Below are positions 1 through 7,164 of a DNA stretch of 39,740 nt, in pieces. Numbering within the stretch: the stretch's first letter is position 1; every line of letters starts with the position of its first letter. Source of the stretch: Formosa sp. (GTDB lineage: Bacteria; Bacteroidota; Bacteroidia; Flavobacteriales; Flavobacteriaceae); assembly GCA_018673215.1 (NCBI GenBank), contig JABHDE010000002.1:1-39740 (forward strand), read 5' to 3'. The position numbers and the translations under genes were made by a program. A model generated the notes under the pieces. The model saw only the letters and a program-made list of their open reading frames with translations, did not search any database and was not told where the DNA came from.

Positions 1-50
1 AGTTGTTTCTCAACACGCTTTGTTCCAAAGCTACTGAGTTAATTATTTCT

Positions 51-58
51 TATATTTG
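51..58 (+). promoter_or_regulatory. Candidate -7 box of the lipoprotein gene
   Basis: TATATTTG matches the Bacteroidota TAnnTTTG -7 element and lies 21 bases before the ATG at 80. No TTTG at the usual distance upstream is evident, so only the -7 half is supported. Confidence 0.45.
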
Positions 59-79
59 AAGTATAAACCAATTTAACTT

Positions 80-322
80 ATGAAGAATTTTTGTTACTTA
101 TTTTTAGCTTTATCCATCTTCTCTTGTAGTAGTGACGATCAAAATTGTTTTACGATCATCGATAAAATAATTTCTGAAAATGAATTTGTCTTTGTAGGAG
201 ATTTTGACACTTCCAACACCACTACTGATGGTACACTTAACGGGTACGGCGATATTAACTTAGAGGTTAGCGAAGACGTGTACAATGCGTACGATGAAGG
301 AGATGAGTATTGTTATCAATAG
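80..322 (+). CDS. Small lipoprotein, probably surface exposed
   Basis: An 80-residue protein with an N-terminal hydrophobic signal ending in a lipobox-like I-F-S-C, which makes Cys16 the expected lipidated residue. The next residues are S-S-D-D, an acidic stretch resembling the Flavobacterium lipoprotein export signal (S-D-D type) that sends lipoproteins to the outer leaflet of the outer membrane. The mature part is acidic, with two further cysteines (C23 and C78) that could form a disulfide. I recognise no domain. The ATG at 80 follows a good -7 box, and the gene stands alone before a DUF805 gene. Lipoprotein status is fairly secure; the function is unknown. Confidence 0.7.
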   Translation: MKNFCYLFLALSIFSCSSDDQNCFTIIDKIISENEFVFVGDFDTSNTTTDGTLNGYGDINLEVSEDVYNAYDEGDEYCYQ

Positions 323-397
323 GATCAAATCTACTGACCTTTAGTCGTTTGCTTAGCGTATTTTTTGTGTTTATTTTATTTATTACAAAATAAAAGT

Positions 398-405
398 TAA
401 TTTTG
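398..405 (+). promoter_or_regulatory. Candidate -7 box of the DUF805 gene
   Basis: TAATTTTG fits TAnnTTTG and sits 29 bases before the ATG at 435. The -33 half is weak (T-rich, no TTTG at the right distance). Confidence 0.4.
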
Positions 406-434
406 AAAGTGATATTAATTTAATAATTTAAAAT

Positions 435-821
435 ATGGAATGGTATTTAAAAGTAATGAATCAGTATGCGACATTTAGCGGTCGCGCTAGAAGAAAAGAA
501 TACTGGATGTATGTGTTGTTTTATTCTTTGTTTTTGATCGTTGCAATGATCCTTGACAATGTAGCGGGCTTGTGTTTTGAAACTGAATTTATGGGACAAA
601 CCCTAAGCTCAGGCTACGGCTGGTTATATGTGTTAACAGCACTTGTACATTTTTTACCTTCTCTAGCGGTCGTTGTAAGAAGACTGCATGACGTTGGTAA
701 GAGTGGATGGATGTACCTTGTTGTTTTCATCCCAATAATAGGCTTTATTTGGATCCTCGTATTACTTACAAGAGACAGCCAAGCTGGAGACAACAAATAT
801 GGAGCCAATCCAAAAGCGTAA
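435..821 (+). CDS. DUF805 family inner-membrane protein
   Basis: A 128-residue protein with the hallmarks of DUF805: an N-terminal F-S-G-R-A-R-R-K-E-Y-W block (residues 14-24), an R-R-L-H-D-V-G-K-S-G-W block after the second hydrophobic stretch (about 82-92), and a C-terminal G-D-N-K-Y-G. Three or four transmembrane segments are visible (about 27-42, 60-78, 93-112). Members are widespread small inner-membrane proteins with no established biochemical role. A strong terminator follows, so it is probably monocistronic. The family call is secure; the function is unknown. Confidence 0.9.
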   Translation: MEWYLKVMNQYATFSGRARRKEYWMYVLFYSLFLIVAMILDNVAGLCFETEFMGQTLSSGYGWLYVLTALVHFLPSLAVVVRRLHDVGKSGWMYLVVFIPIIGFIWILVLLTRDSQAGDNKYGANPKA

Positions 822-847
822 CCCATAAAAAAAATAGTTCTTTACTT

Positions 848-880
848 AGGCCTTTACTCGTGTGTAAAGGCTTTTAATTT
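848..880 (+). terminator. Rho-independent terminator after the DUF805 gene
   Basis: An 8-bp perfect stem, GCCTTTAC (850-857) with GTAAAGGC (864-871), has a 6-base loop and is followed by a T-rich tail. It ends the DUF805 transcript before the next promoter at 947. Confidence 0.75.
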
Positions 881-946
881 ATAGGTTCAATTTTAAACTA
901 GTGGGGTTTGCTAACAAATTAGAATTTTCACTAAAGTCTTTTTCCG

Positions 947-954
947 TACTTTTG
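947..954 (+). promoter_or_regulatory. Candidate -7 box of the small-protein/MATE unit
   Basis: TACTTTTG fits TAnnTTTG, with a T-rich -33 region at 925-928 (18-base spacing). It lies 19 bases before the ATG of the 42-residue ORF at 974. Confidence 0.45.
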
Positions 955-973
955 ACTCTAAAATCAATCCATT

Positions 974-1102
974 ATGAGCAGTAAATTTTTTGGCAATAAA
1001 ACCGTAAAACAAGTAGAAACAAAAAAAGGAGGGAAATCTAACCTTAAAAACAAAAACACCAGTAAAACTACTGCCGTACGAAAAACAGGTCGTGGAAAAT
1101 AG
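974..1102 (+). CDS. Small basic hypothetical protein (42 aa)
   Basis: An ATG at 974 opens a 42-codon frame ending in TAG at 1100-1102. The product starts MSSKFFGNK and is very rich in Lys, Arg, Asn and Thr, with no hydrophobic stretch, so it should be cytosolic, strongly basic and probably disordered, as nucleic-acid- or ribosome-associated small proteins often are. Support for a real gene is the correctly placed -7 box at 947, a preceding terminator, and the 5-base gap to the MATE start, which suggests translational coupling. No family is recognised. It could instead act only as a leader frame for the MATE gene. Confidence 0.6.
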   Translation: MSSKFFGNKTVKQVETKKGGKSNLKNKNTSKTTAVRKTGRGK

Positions 1103-1107
1103 AACTA

Positions 1108-2442
1108 TTGAAAACACGAATTAGTCTCAAACACATCAATAAACTTGCGGTCCCCGCCATTATCGCCGGTATTTCCGAACCGATTCTTTCGCTTACGGAC
1201 GCTGCTATTGTGGGACATATCCCTGTTAATGCCACAGAATCCTTGGCAGCCGTTGGAATTGTAACCACTTTTTTATCTATGCTTATATGGGTCCTGGGAC
1301 AATCGCGAAGCGCTATTTCGTCCATTATTTCTCAATATTTAGGTGCTAATAGATTAGACGAAGTCAAAAATTTACCTGCCCAAGCCATCGCTTTTATATT
1401 GATTCTCAGTTTTCTAATTTACTTAGGGACTTACCCCTTTAGCAATGCTATTTTTAAGCTTTATAATGCCTCGGGGCTTCTATTAGACTACAGTGTTTCC
1501 TACTATAATATTCGCATATTTGGGTTGCCGTTTACACTATATACTTTCGCTGTTTTCGGCATTTTTAGAGGCCTTCAAAACACTTACCACCCTATGCTAA
1601 TCGCTATCACCGGCGCAGTAGTGAATATCATTCTCGATGTAATGTTGGTGTATGGAATTGCAGATCTATTTCCACCGCTCTACCTCAAAGGCGCTGCCAT
1701 TGCAAGCGTGTTGGCTCAATTTTTAATGGCAGCCCTAGCCACCTACTTTCTTGTGAAAAAAACAGAAATCCCTTTAAAACTTTACGGACCAATAAATAAA
1801 GAGTTTCCAAAATTTCTCAACATGATTAAACACCTCATCGTTCGGACTTTGGCTCTCAATACTGCGTTGTATTTTGCCGCACGATTTGCAACAGGATATG
1901 GGAACACCTATATAGCAGCCTATACAATCGCTATTAATCTATGGTTTTTTGCCGCCTTTGCTGTCGATGGCTATTCGAGTGCAGGAAACATCCTATCCGG
2001 AAAACTGTTTGGAGCTAAAAACTACCATCTACTCGTACAACTTAGCAATCAACTGATAAAATATGCCCTCATTGTAGGCTTCATTATGGGGGGTATCGGC
2101 GCACTGTTATACAGACCTATTGGCTATACATTTACAAACGACCCTGAAGTGTTGACTCAGTTTTATGACATCTTTTGGATTGTATTGTTAATGCAGCCTA
2201 TCTGTGCATTGGCATTTGTATTTGATGGCATTTTTAAAGGACTCGGAAAAATGAAAGACCTTAGAGATGTTTTGTTACTAGCTACTCTATTGGTTTTTTT
2301 ACCAAGTATTTTTATTTTCAATTATTATGGATGGAAACTTCATGGCGTTTTTACGGCCTACACCTTATGGATGATTGCGAGAGGAATCCCACTCATAATA
2401 AAATTTAGGAAACAATTTTTACCACAGGTTCAAAACCATTAA
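1108..2442 (+). CDS. MATE family efflux transporter (DinF-like)
   Basis: A 444-residue polytopic protein with about 12 transmembrane segments and the two-lobed MATE layout. The N-terminal lobe starts with A-V-P-A-I-I-A-G-I-S-E-P and D-A-A-I-V-G-H, typical of the DinF/NorM group that exports cationic compounds using Na+ or H+ gradients. The start is a TTG at 1108, five bases after the stop of the small basic ORF; no in-frame ATG lies near enough to keep the conserved N-terminus. Family placement is secure. The substrate cannot be read from the sequence. Confidence 0.9.
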   Translation: MKTRISLKHINKLAVPAIIAGISEPILSLTDAAIVGHIPVNATESLAAVGIVTTFLSMLIWVLGQSRSAISSIISQYLGANRLDEVKNLPAQAIAFILILSFLIYLGTYPFSNAIFKLYNASGLLLDYSVSYYNIRIFGLPFTLYTFAVFGIFRGLQNTYHPMLIAITGAVVNIILDVMLVYGIADLFPPLYLKGAAIASVLAQFLMAALATYFLVKKTEIPLKLYGPINKEFPKFLNMIKHLIVRTLALNTALYFAARFATGYGNTYIAAYTIAINLWFFAAFAVDGYSSAGNILSGKLFGAKNYHLLVQLSNQLIKYALIVGFIMGGIGALLYRPIGYTFTNDPEVLTQFYDIFWIVLLMQPICALAFVFDGIFKGLGKMKDLRDVLLLATLLVFLPSIFIFNYYGWKLHGVFTAYTLWMIARGIPLIIKFRKQFLPQVQNH

Positions 2443-2447
2443 CTTTG
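2440..2447 (+). promoter_or_regulatory. Candidate -7 box of the queD-lpxH unit
   Basis: TAACTTTG fits TAnnTTTG, with TTTT about 19 bases upstream. It overlaps the MATE stop codon and gives a leader of about 33 bases before the ATG at 2486. Confidence 0.45.
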
Positions 2448-2485
2448 TATAGAACTATAAATCCATTAGACACCAAAAAACACCA

Positions 2486-2935
2486 ATGAGCAACATTCGA
2501 ATTACAAAACAATTTTCATTTGAAACAGGACATGCACTTTATGGATATGATGGTAAATGTAAAAATGTTCATGGACACAGCTACCGTTTGTATGTGACCG
2601 TCATTGGGCAACCTATTTCAGATAATACTCATGTAAAATTTGGAATGGTGATTGATTTTTCTGACTTAAAAAAAATCATCAAAGAAGAGATTGTTAATGT
2701 CTTTGACCATGCCACCGTATTTAATAAAAACACACCCCACGTAGAATTGGCAAAAGAACTTTCGGACCGTGGACACAATGTACTATTAGTCGATTACCAA
2801 CCCACAAGTGAAATGATGGTGATTGATTTTGCAGAAAAAATAAAAAAACGATTGCCCGATGCTATAAAATTACACGCCCTTAAACTGCAAGAAACTGCCA
2901 CAAGTTTTGCAGAATGGTATGCAAGTGATAACTAA
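2486..2935 (+). CDS. queD: 6-carboxy-5,6,7,8-tetrahydropterin synthase (QueD family)
   Basis: This enzyme converts 7,8-dihydroneopterin triphosphate to 6-carboxytetrahydropterin, the second step of queuosine (preQ0) synthesis, in the cytosol. The 149-residue protein shows the family's zinc histidines H16, H29 and H31 (the G-H-A and V-H-G-H motifs), the catalytic Cys25 between them, Asp74-His75, the P-T-S-E motif at 106-109, and a Q-E-T near the C-terminus (135-137). Length fits the PTPS/QueD family. Cys25 in a C-x3-H-G-H spacing favours QueD over eukaryotic-type PTPS. The lpxH gene begins 10 bases downstream, so the two are probably cotranscribed although their pathways are unrelated. Confidence 0.92.
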   Translation: MSNIRITKQFSFETGHALYGYDGKCKNVHGHSYRLYVTVIGQPISDNTHVKFGMVIDFSDLKKIIKEEIVNVFDHATVFNKNTPHVELAKELSDRGHNVLLVDYQPTSEMMVIDFAEKIKKRLPDAIKLHALKLQETATSFAEWYASDN

Positions 2936-2944
2936 CAGTTTGAT

Positions 2945-3706
2945 ATGACGGATTTAAAAATCCCACAAGGAAAAAAAATATACTTTGCTTCTGACAACCA
3001 TCTGGGTGCGCCGACAGCAAAAGAATCTATGCCTCGCGAAAAAAAATTCGTGCAATGGCTAGACTCTGTCAAACACGATGCAGAAGCTATTTTTTTATTA
3101 GGGGATTTGTTTGATTTCTGGTTCGAATATAAATATGTTGTTCCAAAAGGGTTTACAAGGGTGCTAGGAAAATTGGCAGAACTCAGCGATCAAGGAATCA
3201 AAATTCACTTTTTTGTAGGGAATCACGACTTGTGGATGAATGGTTATTTTGAGGAAGAATTAGGGATTACTGTGCATCATCAACCTCAAGAGTTTAGGTT
3301 TAATTCCACCTCTTTTTTTATTGGTCATGGCGATGGACTTGGCCCCGATGACAAAGGTTTTAAACGCCTTAAAAAAGTATTTACAAATTCGTTTTTCAAA
3401 TGGCTCTACCGTTGGATTCACCCCGATATTGGCGTTCGATTTGCACAATATCTTTCTGTTAAAAATAAAGTTATTTCAGGCGATGAAGATGTCAAATTTC
3501 TTGGAAACGACAAGGAATGGTTGGTGCAATACTGCCAAAAAAAACTAGAAGAAAAACACAGTGATTATTTTGTGTTTGGACACCGACATTTACCATTAGA
3601 TATTGCCCTAAACGAAAGATCAAAATATATCAATCTTGGTGACTGGATTGGATATTATACCTATGCTGTTTTTGAAAACGACACTCTGACACTGAAAGAG
3701 TTTTAA
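2945..3706 (+). CDS. lpxH: UDP-2,3-diacylglucosamine diphosphatase (LpxH-type)
   Basis: A calcineurin-like metallophosphoesterase that hydrolyses UDP-2,3-diacylglucosamine to lipid X and UMP in lipid A synthesis, at the inner face of the cytoplasmic membrane. The metal-binding motifs are all present: D17-x-H19, G-D-L-F-D at 53-57, G-N-H-D at 92-95, H-G-D at 128-130 and G-H-R-H at 212-215. The W-L-Y-R-W-I-H-P helix around 153-160 matches the hydrophobic lipid-binding cap region of LpxH. The 253-residue length is typical for Bacteroidota. LpxH-like paralogues exist in this phylum, so the exact substrate is slightly less certain than the fold. Confidence 0.88.
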   Translation: MTDLKIPQGKKIYFASDNHLGAPTAKESMPREKKFVQWLDSVKHDAEAIFLLGDLFDFWFEYKYVVPKGFTRVLGKLAELSDQGIKIHFFVGNHDLWMNGYFEEELGITVHHQPQEFRFNSTSFFIGHGDGLGPDDKGFKRLKKVFTNSFFKWLYRWIHPDIGVRFAQYLSVKNKVISGDEDVKFLGNDKEWLVQYCQKKLEEKHSDYFVFGHRHLPLDIALNERSKYINLGDWIGYYTYAVFENDTLTLKEF

Positions 3707-3756
3707 AATCCTTTTTATTTACGGCGTCCTCCCGAAGTATTTATTAGATAAATTTT

Positions 3757-3789
3757 TTTGATTTGATTTGAAAAAAAATCGTAGATTTA
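3757..3789 (+). promoter_or_regulatory. Candidate promoter of the VTC-DUF4956-DUF2490 operon
   Basis: A TTTG at 3757-3760 is followed after 21 bases by TAGATTTA, a one-mismatch TAnnTTTG box, 13 bases before the ATG at 3803. It is the only such pair in the 96-base gap after lpxH, so the three genes probably share it. Confidence 0.4.
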
Positions 3790-3802
3790 TCAAAATTAAA
3801 CA

Positions 3803-4543
3803 ATGGACGCTTCTAAATTGTCAGGCTTTGCCTCTATTTCATTGGAGGAAATGAATGGTGTTTCATTACTGAAACGCGTTGATACTAAATTCCTAACATC
3901 AGGATCCGAATTGTCTAAACTTTTACCGCTCCTTTACTCTGATTATCGGATCTTAGAAATTGACGGAAATCGGTTAATGAATTATTCCACCCTTTACTTT
4001 GACACAAAAGATTTTCGTTGCTATATGGAGCACCACAACGGAAAAGCTAAACGTCATAAAATTAGAATTCGAAGGTATGTAGAATCGGATATTTGTTTTT
4101 TGGAAGTTAAAGAAAAACAAAACTCTGGAATGACTAACAAAGTACGTTGTTCAATCGATGATTTTGAATCAAACTTATCGCCAAAATCAAAAAAATTCAT
4201 TGAGAAAGCCACTAAAAAGGAGTGGGAATTAGAGCCAGCTTTACACAATTATTTTAAACGCTTTACTTTGGTTAATACCCAGAGATCCGAGCGTGTTACC
4301 ATAGATACGGGGATAGAATATAAAACAAACTCCACCGCAAAAACATTTAAAAATGTGGTCGTTATTGAAGTAAAGCAGGAAAAACAAAACACAAGAACAC
4401 CTATTTATAGTACGTTAAAATCTAACAGAATTAGAACTGTAAGTTTTAGCAAATACTGTATGGGCATTGCTAATATATTTGAGGGTGTAAAATCAAACAA
4501 GTTTAAAGAACTCAACTTAAAAATTAACCAACTAAATAACTAA
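3803..4543 (+). CDS. VTC-domain polyphosphate polymerase family protein
   Basis: A 246-residue soluble protein with the VTC/CYTH-like tunnel fold, known from yeast Vtc4, which makes polyphosphate from nucleotide triphosphate. Basic and acidic residues expected to line the tunnel are visible in order: K24-R25 and K29 (K-R-V-D-T-K-F), S-T-L-Y-F-D-T at 62-68, K-I-R-I-R-R-Y at 86-92, E101 and K103 (L-E-V-K-E-K), E163-R164 (E-R-V-T-I-D-T), E189 and K191 (I-E-V-K), and S-F-S-K-Y at 214-218. There is no signal peptide or membrane anchor. The DUF4956 gene starts after one base and presumably supplies the membrane partner. Fold and active-site conservation are clear; polyphosphate as the product here is inferred. 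Confidence 0.88.
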   Translation: MDASKLSGFASISLEEMNGVSLLKRVDTKFLTSGSELSKLLPLLYSDYRILEIDGNRLMNYSTLYFDTKDFRCYMEHHNGKAKRHKIRIRRYVESDICFLEVKEKQNSGMTNKVRCSIDDFESNLSPKSKKFIEKATKKEWELEPALHNYFKRFTLVNTQRSERVTIDTGIEYKTNSTAKTFKNVVVIEVKQEKQNTRTPIYSTLKSNRIRTVSFSKYCMGIANIFEGVKSNKFKELNLKINQLNN

Positions 4544-4544
4544 A

Positions 4545-5141
4545 ATGGAACTACTAGGCATTCCTGTATTCGACGACGATTTTTATAAAATGATGATTCG
4601 GTTTTTATTGAATTTATTTTTCCTCACCGGGATTGTTAAATTCATCTATTACAAACACAGTCAAAAAAAAGAATATCTTTTCACCTTCTACCTAATTGGT
4701 ATTGTCGTTTACTTTTTGTGCTTTACATTAAAAAAGTATGAATTGGATTTGGGAATGGCTTTAGGGTTGTTTGCTATTTTTGGAATTATCCGTTACAGAA
4801 CACTTCCTTTAGAGGTCAAAGAAATGACCTATCTCTTTGTGGTAATTGGGGTAGCAGTAATGAATGCCCTTTCAAACAAAAAAATGAGTTATGCAGAAAT
4901 CATCGCTGCCAATTCAATTATACTACTGGCTTTGCACTGTCTTGAGCGCTATTGGGCACGAACAGAAATACTCTCTAAAGAAGTTATTTATGAGATTATT
5001 GAAAACATACGTCCTGAGAATCACGAACTACTCAAAGCCGATTTAGAAAAAAGACTTGGGGTTGAAATCCTAAGTTTTGAGATTGGAAAAATAAATTTCT
5101 TAAAAGATGTTGCCAAGGTAACTGTATATTACAAACAATAA
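4545..5141 (+). CDS. DUF4956 family membrane protein
   Basis: A 198-residue integral membrane protein with about five hydrophobic segments (about 15-35, 45-62, 69-85, 94-110, 117-134), then a soluble C-terminal domain of about 60 residues. The signature A-L-G-L-F-A-I-F-G-I-I-R-Y-R-T (about 72-86), a glycine-rich helix ending in two arginines, is the conserved core of DUF4956. Genes of this family commonly sit beside VTC-domain polymerases, as here, with one base between stop and start. It is a plausible membrane anchor, channel or regulator for the polymerase product, by analogy with the membrane subunits of yeast VTC. No function has been established that I know of. Confidence 0.88.
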   Translation: MELLGIPVFDDDFYKMMIRFLLNLFFLTGIVKFIYYKHSQKKEYLFTFYLIGIVVYFLCFTLKKYELDLGMALGLFAIFGIIRYRTLPLEVKEMTYLFVVIGVAVMNALSNKKMSYAEIIAANSIILLALHCLERYWARTEILSKEVIYEIIENIRPENHELLKADLEKRLGVEILSFEIGKINFLKDVAKVTVYYKQ

Positions 5142-5149
5142 TTTAGACT

Positions 5150-5884
5150 ATGAATTTATCTAAACAAAACAGCCTTTTATTCCCCGTCCTTGTGTTTTTA
5201 TTAATAAGCTCGAACATCATAGTGGCTCAAAACTCCAATGATTTAGAAGGGTGGAGCTCTGTACAACTTGATATGAGAGCAAGTAAGAAAATCACGTTTT
5301 CAGTTTCGCAACATCTGAGGTATCGAAATGATATTACGTCAATGAGTACTTATTTCACTCAACTTGAATCACACTTCGAAGTTCTAAAGGATTTTGAGTT
5401 AGGGGGTGGCGTTCGATTTATTAAAAAAAATGATGATGTTGGCAATAAACAAGGAATTGAATCGCACTTTAGATATCAATTAGATGCGAGTTTCAAGCAT
5501 GACATCAATAAAATAGGCATGTCTTACCGTCTGAGGTATCAAAATAAAAATGAACTTGGTTTTTCTGAAGACGAAGGTGATATTGCAAAAGAACAACTCC
5601 GATTGATGTTTGGAGTCGATTATAAATTACTGCCTATTAATGTCATCTTTAAAATAAAAGCTGAGTTTTTTAATACCTTTGTCAATAAAACAGTTGGCAA
5701 TAAAATTAATCGACAACGATTTACCCTTTCGGCTTCACGAAAGTTTAAAAACTTTGGGAAAATATCCCTTTTCTACAGGATTCAAGATGACTTAAATGTT
5801 AAACTAGAAACTGGTGAGGTTACCCTTTCAAAATCAATTTTAGGGTTTAAATATGTCTACAGTTTAGATTTTAGAAAAACATAG
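5150..5884 (+). CDS. DUF2490 family outer-membrane protein
   Basis: A 244-residue protein with an N-terminal signal peptide (hydrophobic run about 11-26, ending V-A-Q). Alternating strands rich in Arg, Lys, Tyr and Phe follow, as in a small outer-membrane beta-barrel. The W-S-S-V-Q-L start of the mature part and the L-R-Y-R-N and Y-R-L-R-Y-Q-N-K repeats are typical of DUF2490. It begins 8 bases after the DUF4956 gene and closes the operon, ending 10 bases from the converging MFS gene. Its placement suggests an outer-membrane component of the same system. Its function is unknown. Confidence 0.85.
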   Translation: MNLSKQNSLLFPVLVFLLISSNIIVAQNSNDLEGWSSVQLDMRASKKITFSVSQHLRYRNDITSMSTYFTQLESHFEVLKDFELGGGVRFIKKNDDVGNKQGIESHFRYQLDASFKHDINKIGMSYRLRYQNKNELGFSEDEGDIAKEQLRLMFGVDYKLLPINVIFKIKAEFFNTFVNKTVGNKINRQRFTLSASRKFKNFGKISLFYRIQDDLNVKLETGEVTLSKSILGFKYVYSLDFRKT

Positions 5885-5894
5885 TGGAACATTA

Positions 5895-7163
5895 TTAGTC
5901 CTGAGTTTCGTGTTCATTTAGATCTTTTTCTAGGTCTAATTTTCGAAAGCTAGGTGAAATGATCCCAGTGGTAACCACCGTAATCAAGGTCATAGTTCCG
6001 CCAAAAACTACTGCCGTAACCGTTCCCATGAGTTTTGCTGTCAGCCCACTTTCAAAAGCACCTAATTCATTCGAGGACCCCACAAACATGGAGTTAACAG
6101 AAGATACGCGACCTCTCATATGATCGGGTGTTTTCAGTTGTAAAATAGTTTGCCTGATCACCATGGAAACGCCATCGGTAACCCCACTAAAAAACAGTGC
6201 TACTACTGAAACCCAAAAAACTGAAGACAGTCCAAAAACAATAATGCAGACGCCAAAACTAAAAATTGCCCCTAATAACTTGAGTCCTGCATTTTTACTA
6301 ATAGGAATATAAGCAGTAATCAGCATGGTCATAAATGCTCCTACTGCTGGAGCGGCCCTTAACAACCCAAAACCTTCAGATCCTACTTTTAAAATGTCTT
6401 GTGCAAATATGGGAAGTAGCGCCACAGCTCCTCCAAAAAGAACAGCAATCATATCTAAGCTTAAAGCTCCTAAAATGGCTTTTGTTTTAAACACAAACCG
6501 AACTCCTTCTTTTAAACTTTGTACAATGGGCTCCCCAATTTTGGGATTTAAAATCGGTTTGCGTGAAATTCCAAATAACAAAATAAAAGACAAAACAACC
6601 AAGCCAAACACAATACAAAGCGACCAGTGAACGCCAATCCAATTGATCGTTAACCCCGCAAAAGCAGGCCCTAATACTGAAGCCATTTGCCAAGTTGAAC
6701 TGTTCCAAGTTGCCGCATTAGGATAAACTTTTTTGGGAACAATCAAGGCTACAAGAGAGAAAATAGTGGGACCAAAAAAAGCACGAAGCAAGCCACCCAT
6801 AAATACAAACGCATAAATGATATAGAGAATCGTTGATGTCTTCCAATCGGATTCTACTGCTGGACTCGTCAAAAAGAAAAGTCCAAAACTAATGAACGAA
6901 AATAGACCTATACATTTGAGGAGTAAATTTCGTTTTTCACTTTGATCCACGATATGACCGGCAAATAAAGCCATGCTAAAAGCCGGTATAATTTCCATGA
7001 GCCCAATAATCCCTAGAGATAATGGGTCTTTAGTGAGTGTATAGACTTGCCACTCAATAATGATAAATTGCATGGACCAACCAAAGACAAGGATAAACCT
7101 TAATAATAAAAAGATATTAAATTCCTTAAATCGGAGGGCTGCATAGGGATCTCTTTTTGCCAT
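5895..7163 (-). CDS. MFS transporter (EntS-like MFS_3 group)
   Basis: A polytopic protein of 422 residues with about 12 transmembrane segments and the central cytoplasmic loop typical of the major facilitator superfamily. Near the C-terminus is D-H-M-R-G-R-V-S-S-V-N-S, the loop motif of the EntS/MFS_3 group of drug or siderophore exporters. I start it at the ATG at 7163 (MAKRDP), one base after the recJ stop; an ATG five codons upstream would overlap recJ. It is the last gene of the OsmC-recJ-MFS transcript. The substrate is unknown. Confidence 0.88.
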   Translation of the reverse strand: MAKRDPYAALRFKEFNIFLLLRFILVFGWSMQFIIIEWQVYTLTKDPLSLGIIGLMEIIPAFSMALFAGHIVDQSEKRNLLLKCIGLFSFISFGLFFLTSPAVESDWKTSTILYIIYAFVFMGGLLRAFFGPTIFSLVALIVPKKVYPNAATWNSSTWQMASVLGPAFAGLTINWIGVHWSLCIVFGLVVLSFILLFGISRKPILNPKIGEPIVQSLKEGVRFVFKTKAILGALSLDMIAVLFGGAVALLPIFAQDILKVGSEGFGLLRAAPAVGAFMTMLITAYIPISKNAGLKLLGAIFSFGVCIIVFGLSSVFWVSVVALFFSGVTDGVSMVIRQTILQLKTPDHMRGRVSSVNSMFVGSSNELGAFESGLTAKLMGTVTAVVFGGTMTLITVVTTGIISPSFRKLDLEKDLNEHETQD

Positions 7164-7164
7164 A

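Noticed and set aside
6325-6630. Plus-strand frame of 101 codons opposite the MFS gene.
   Set aside because: Antisense shadow of a hydrophobic coding sequence; composition and context do not support a gene.
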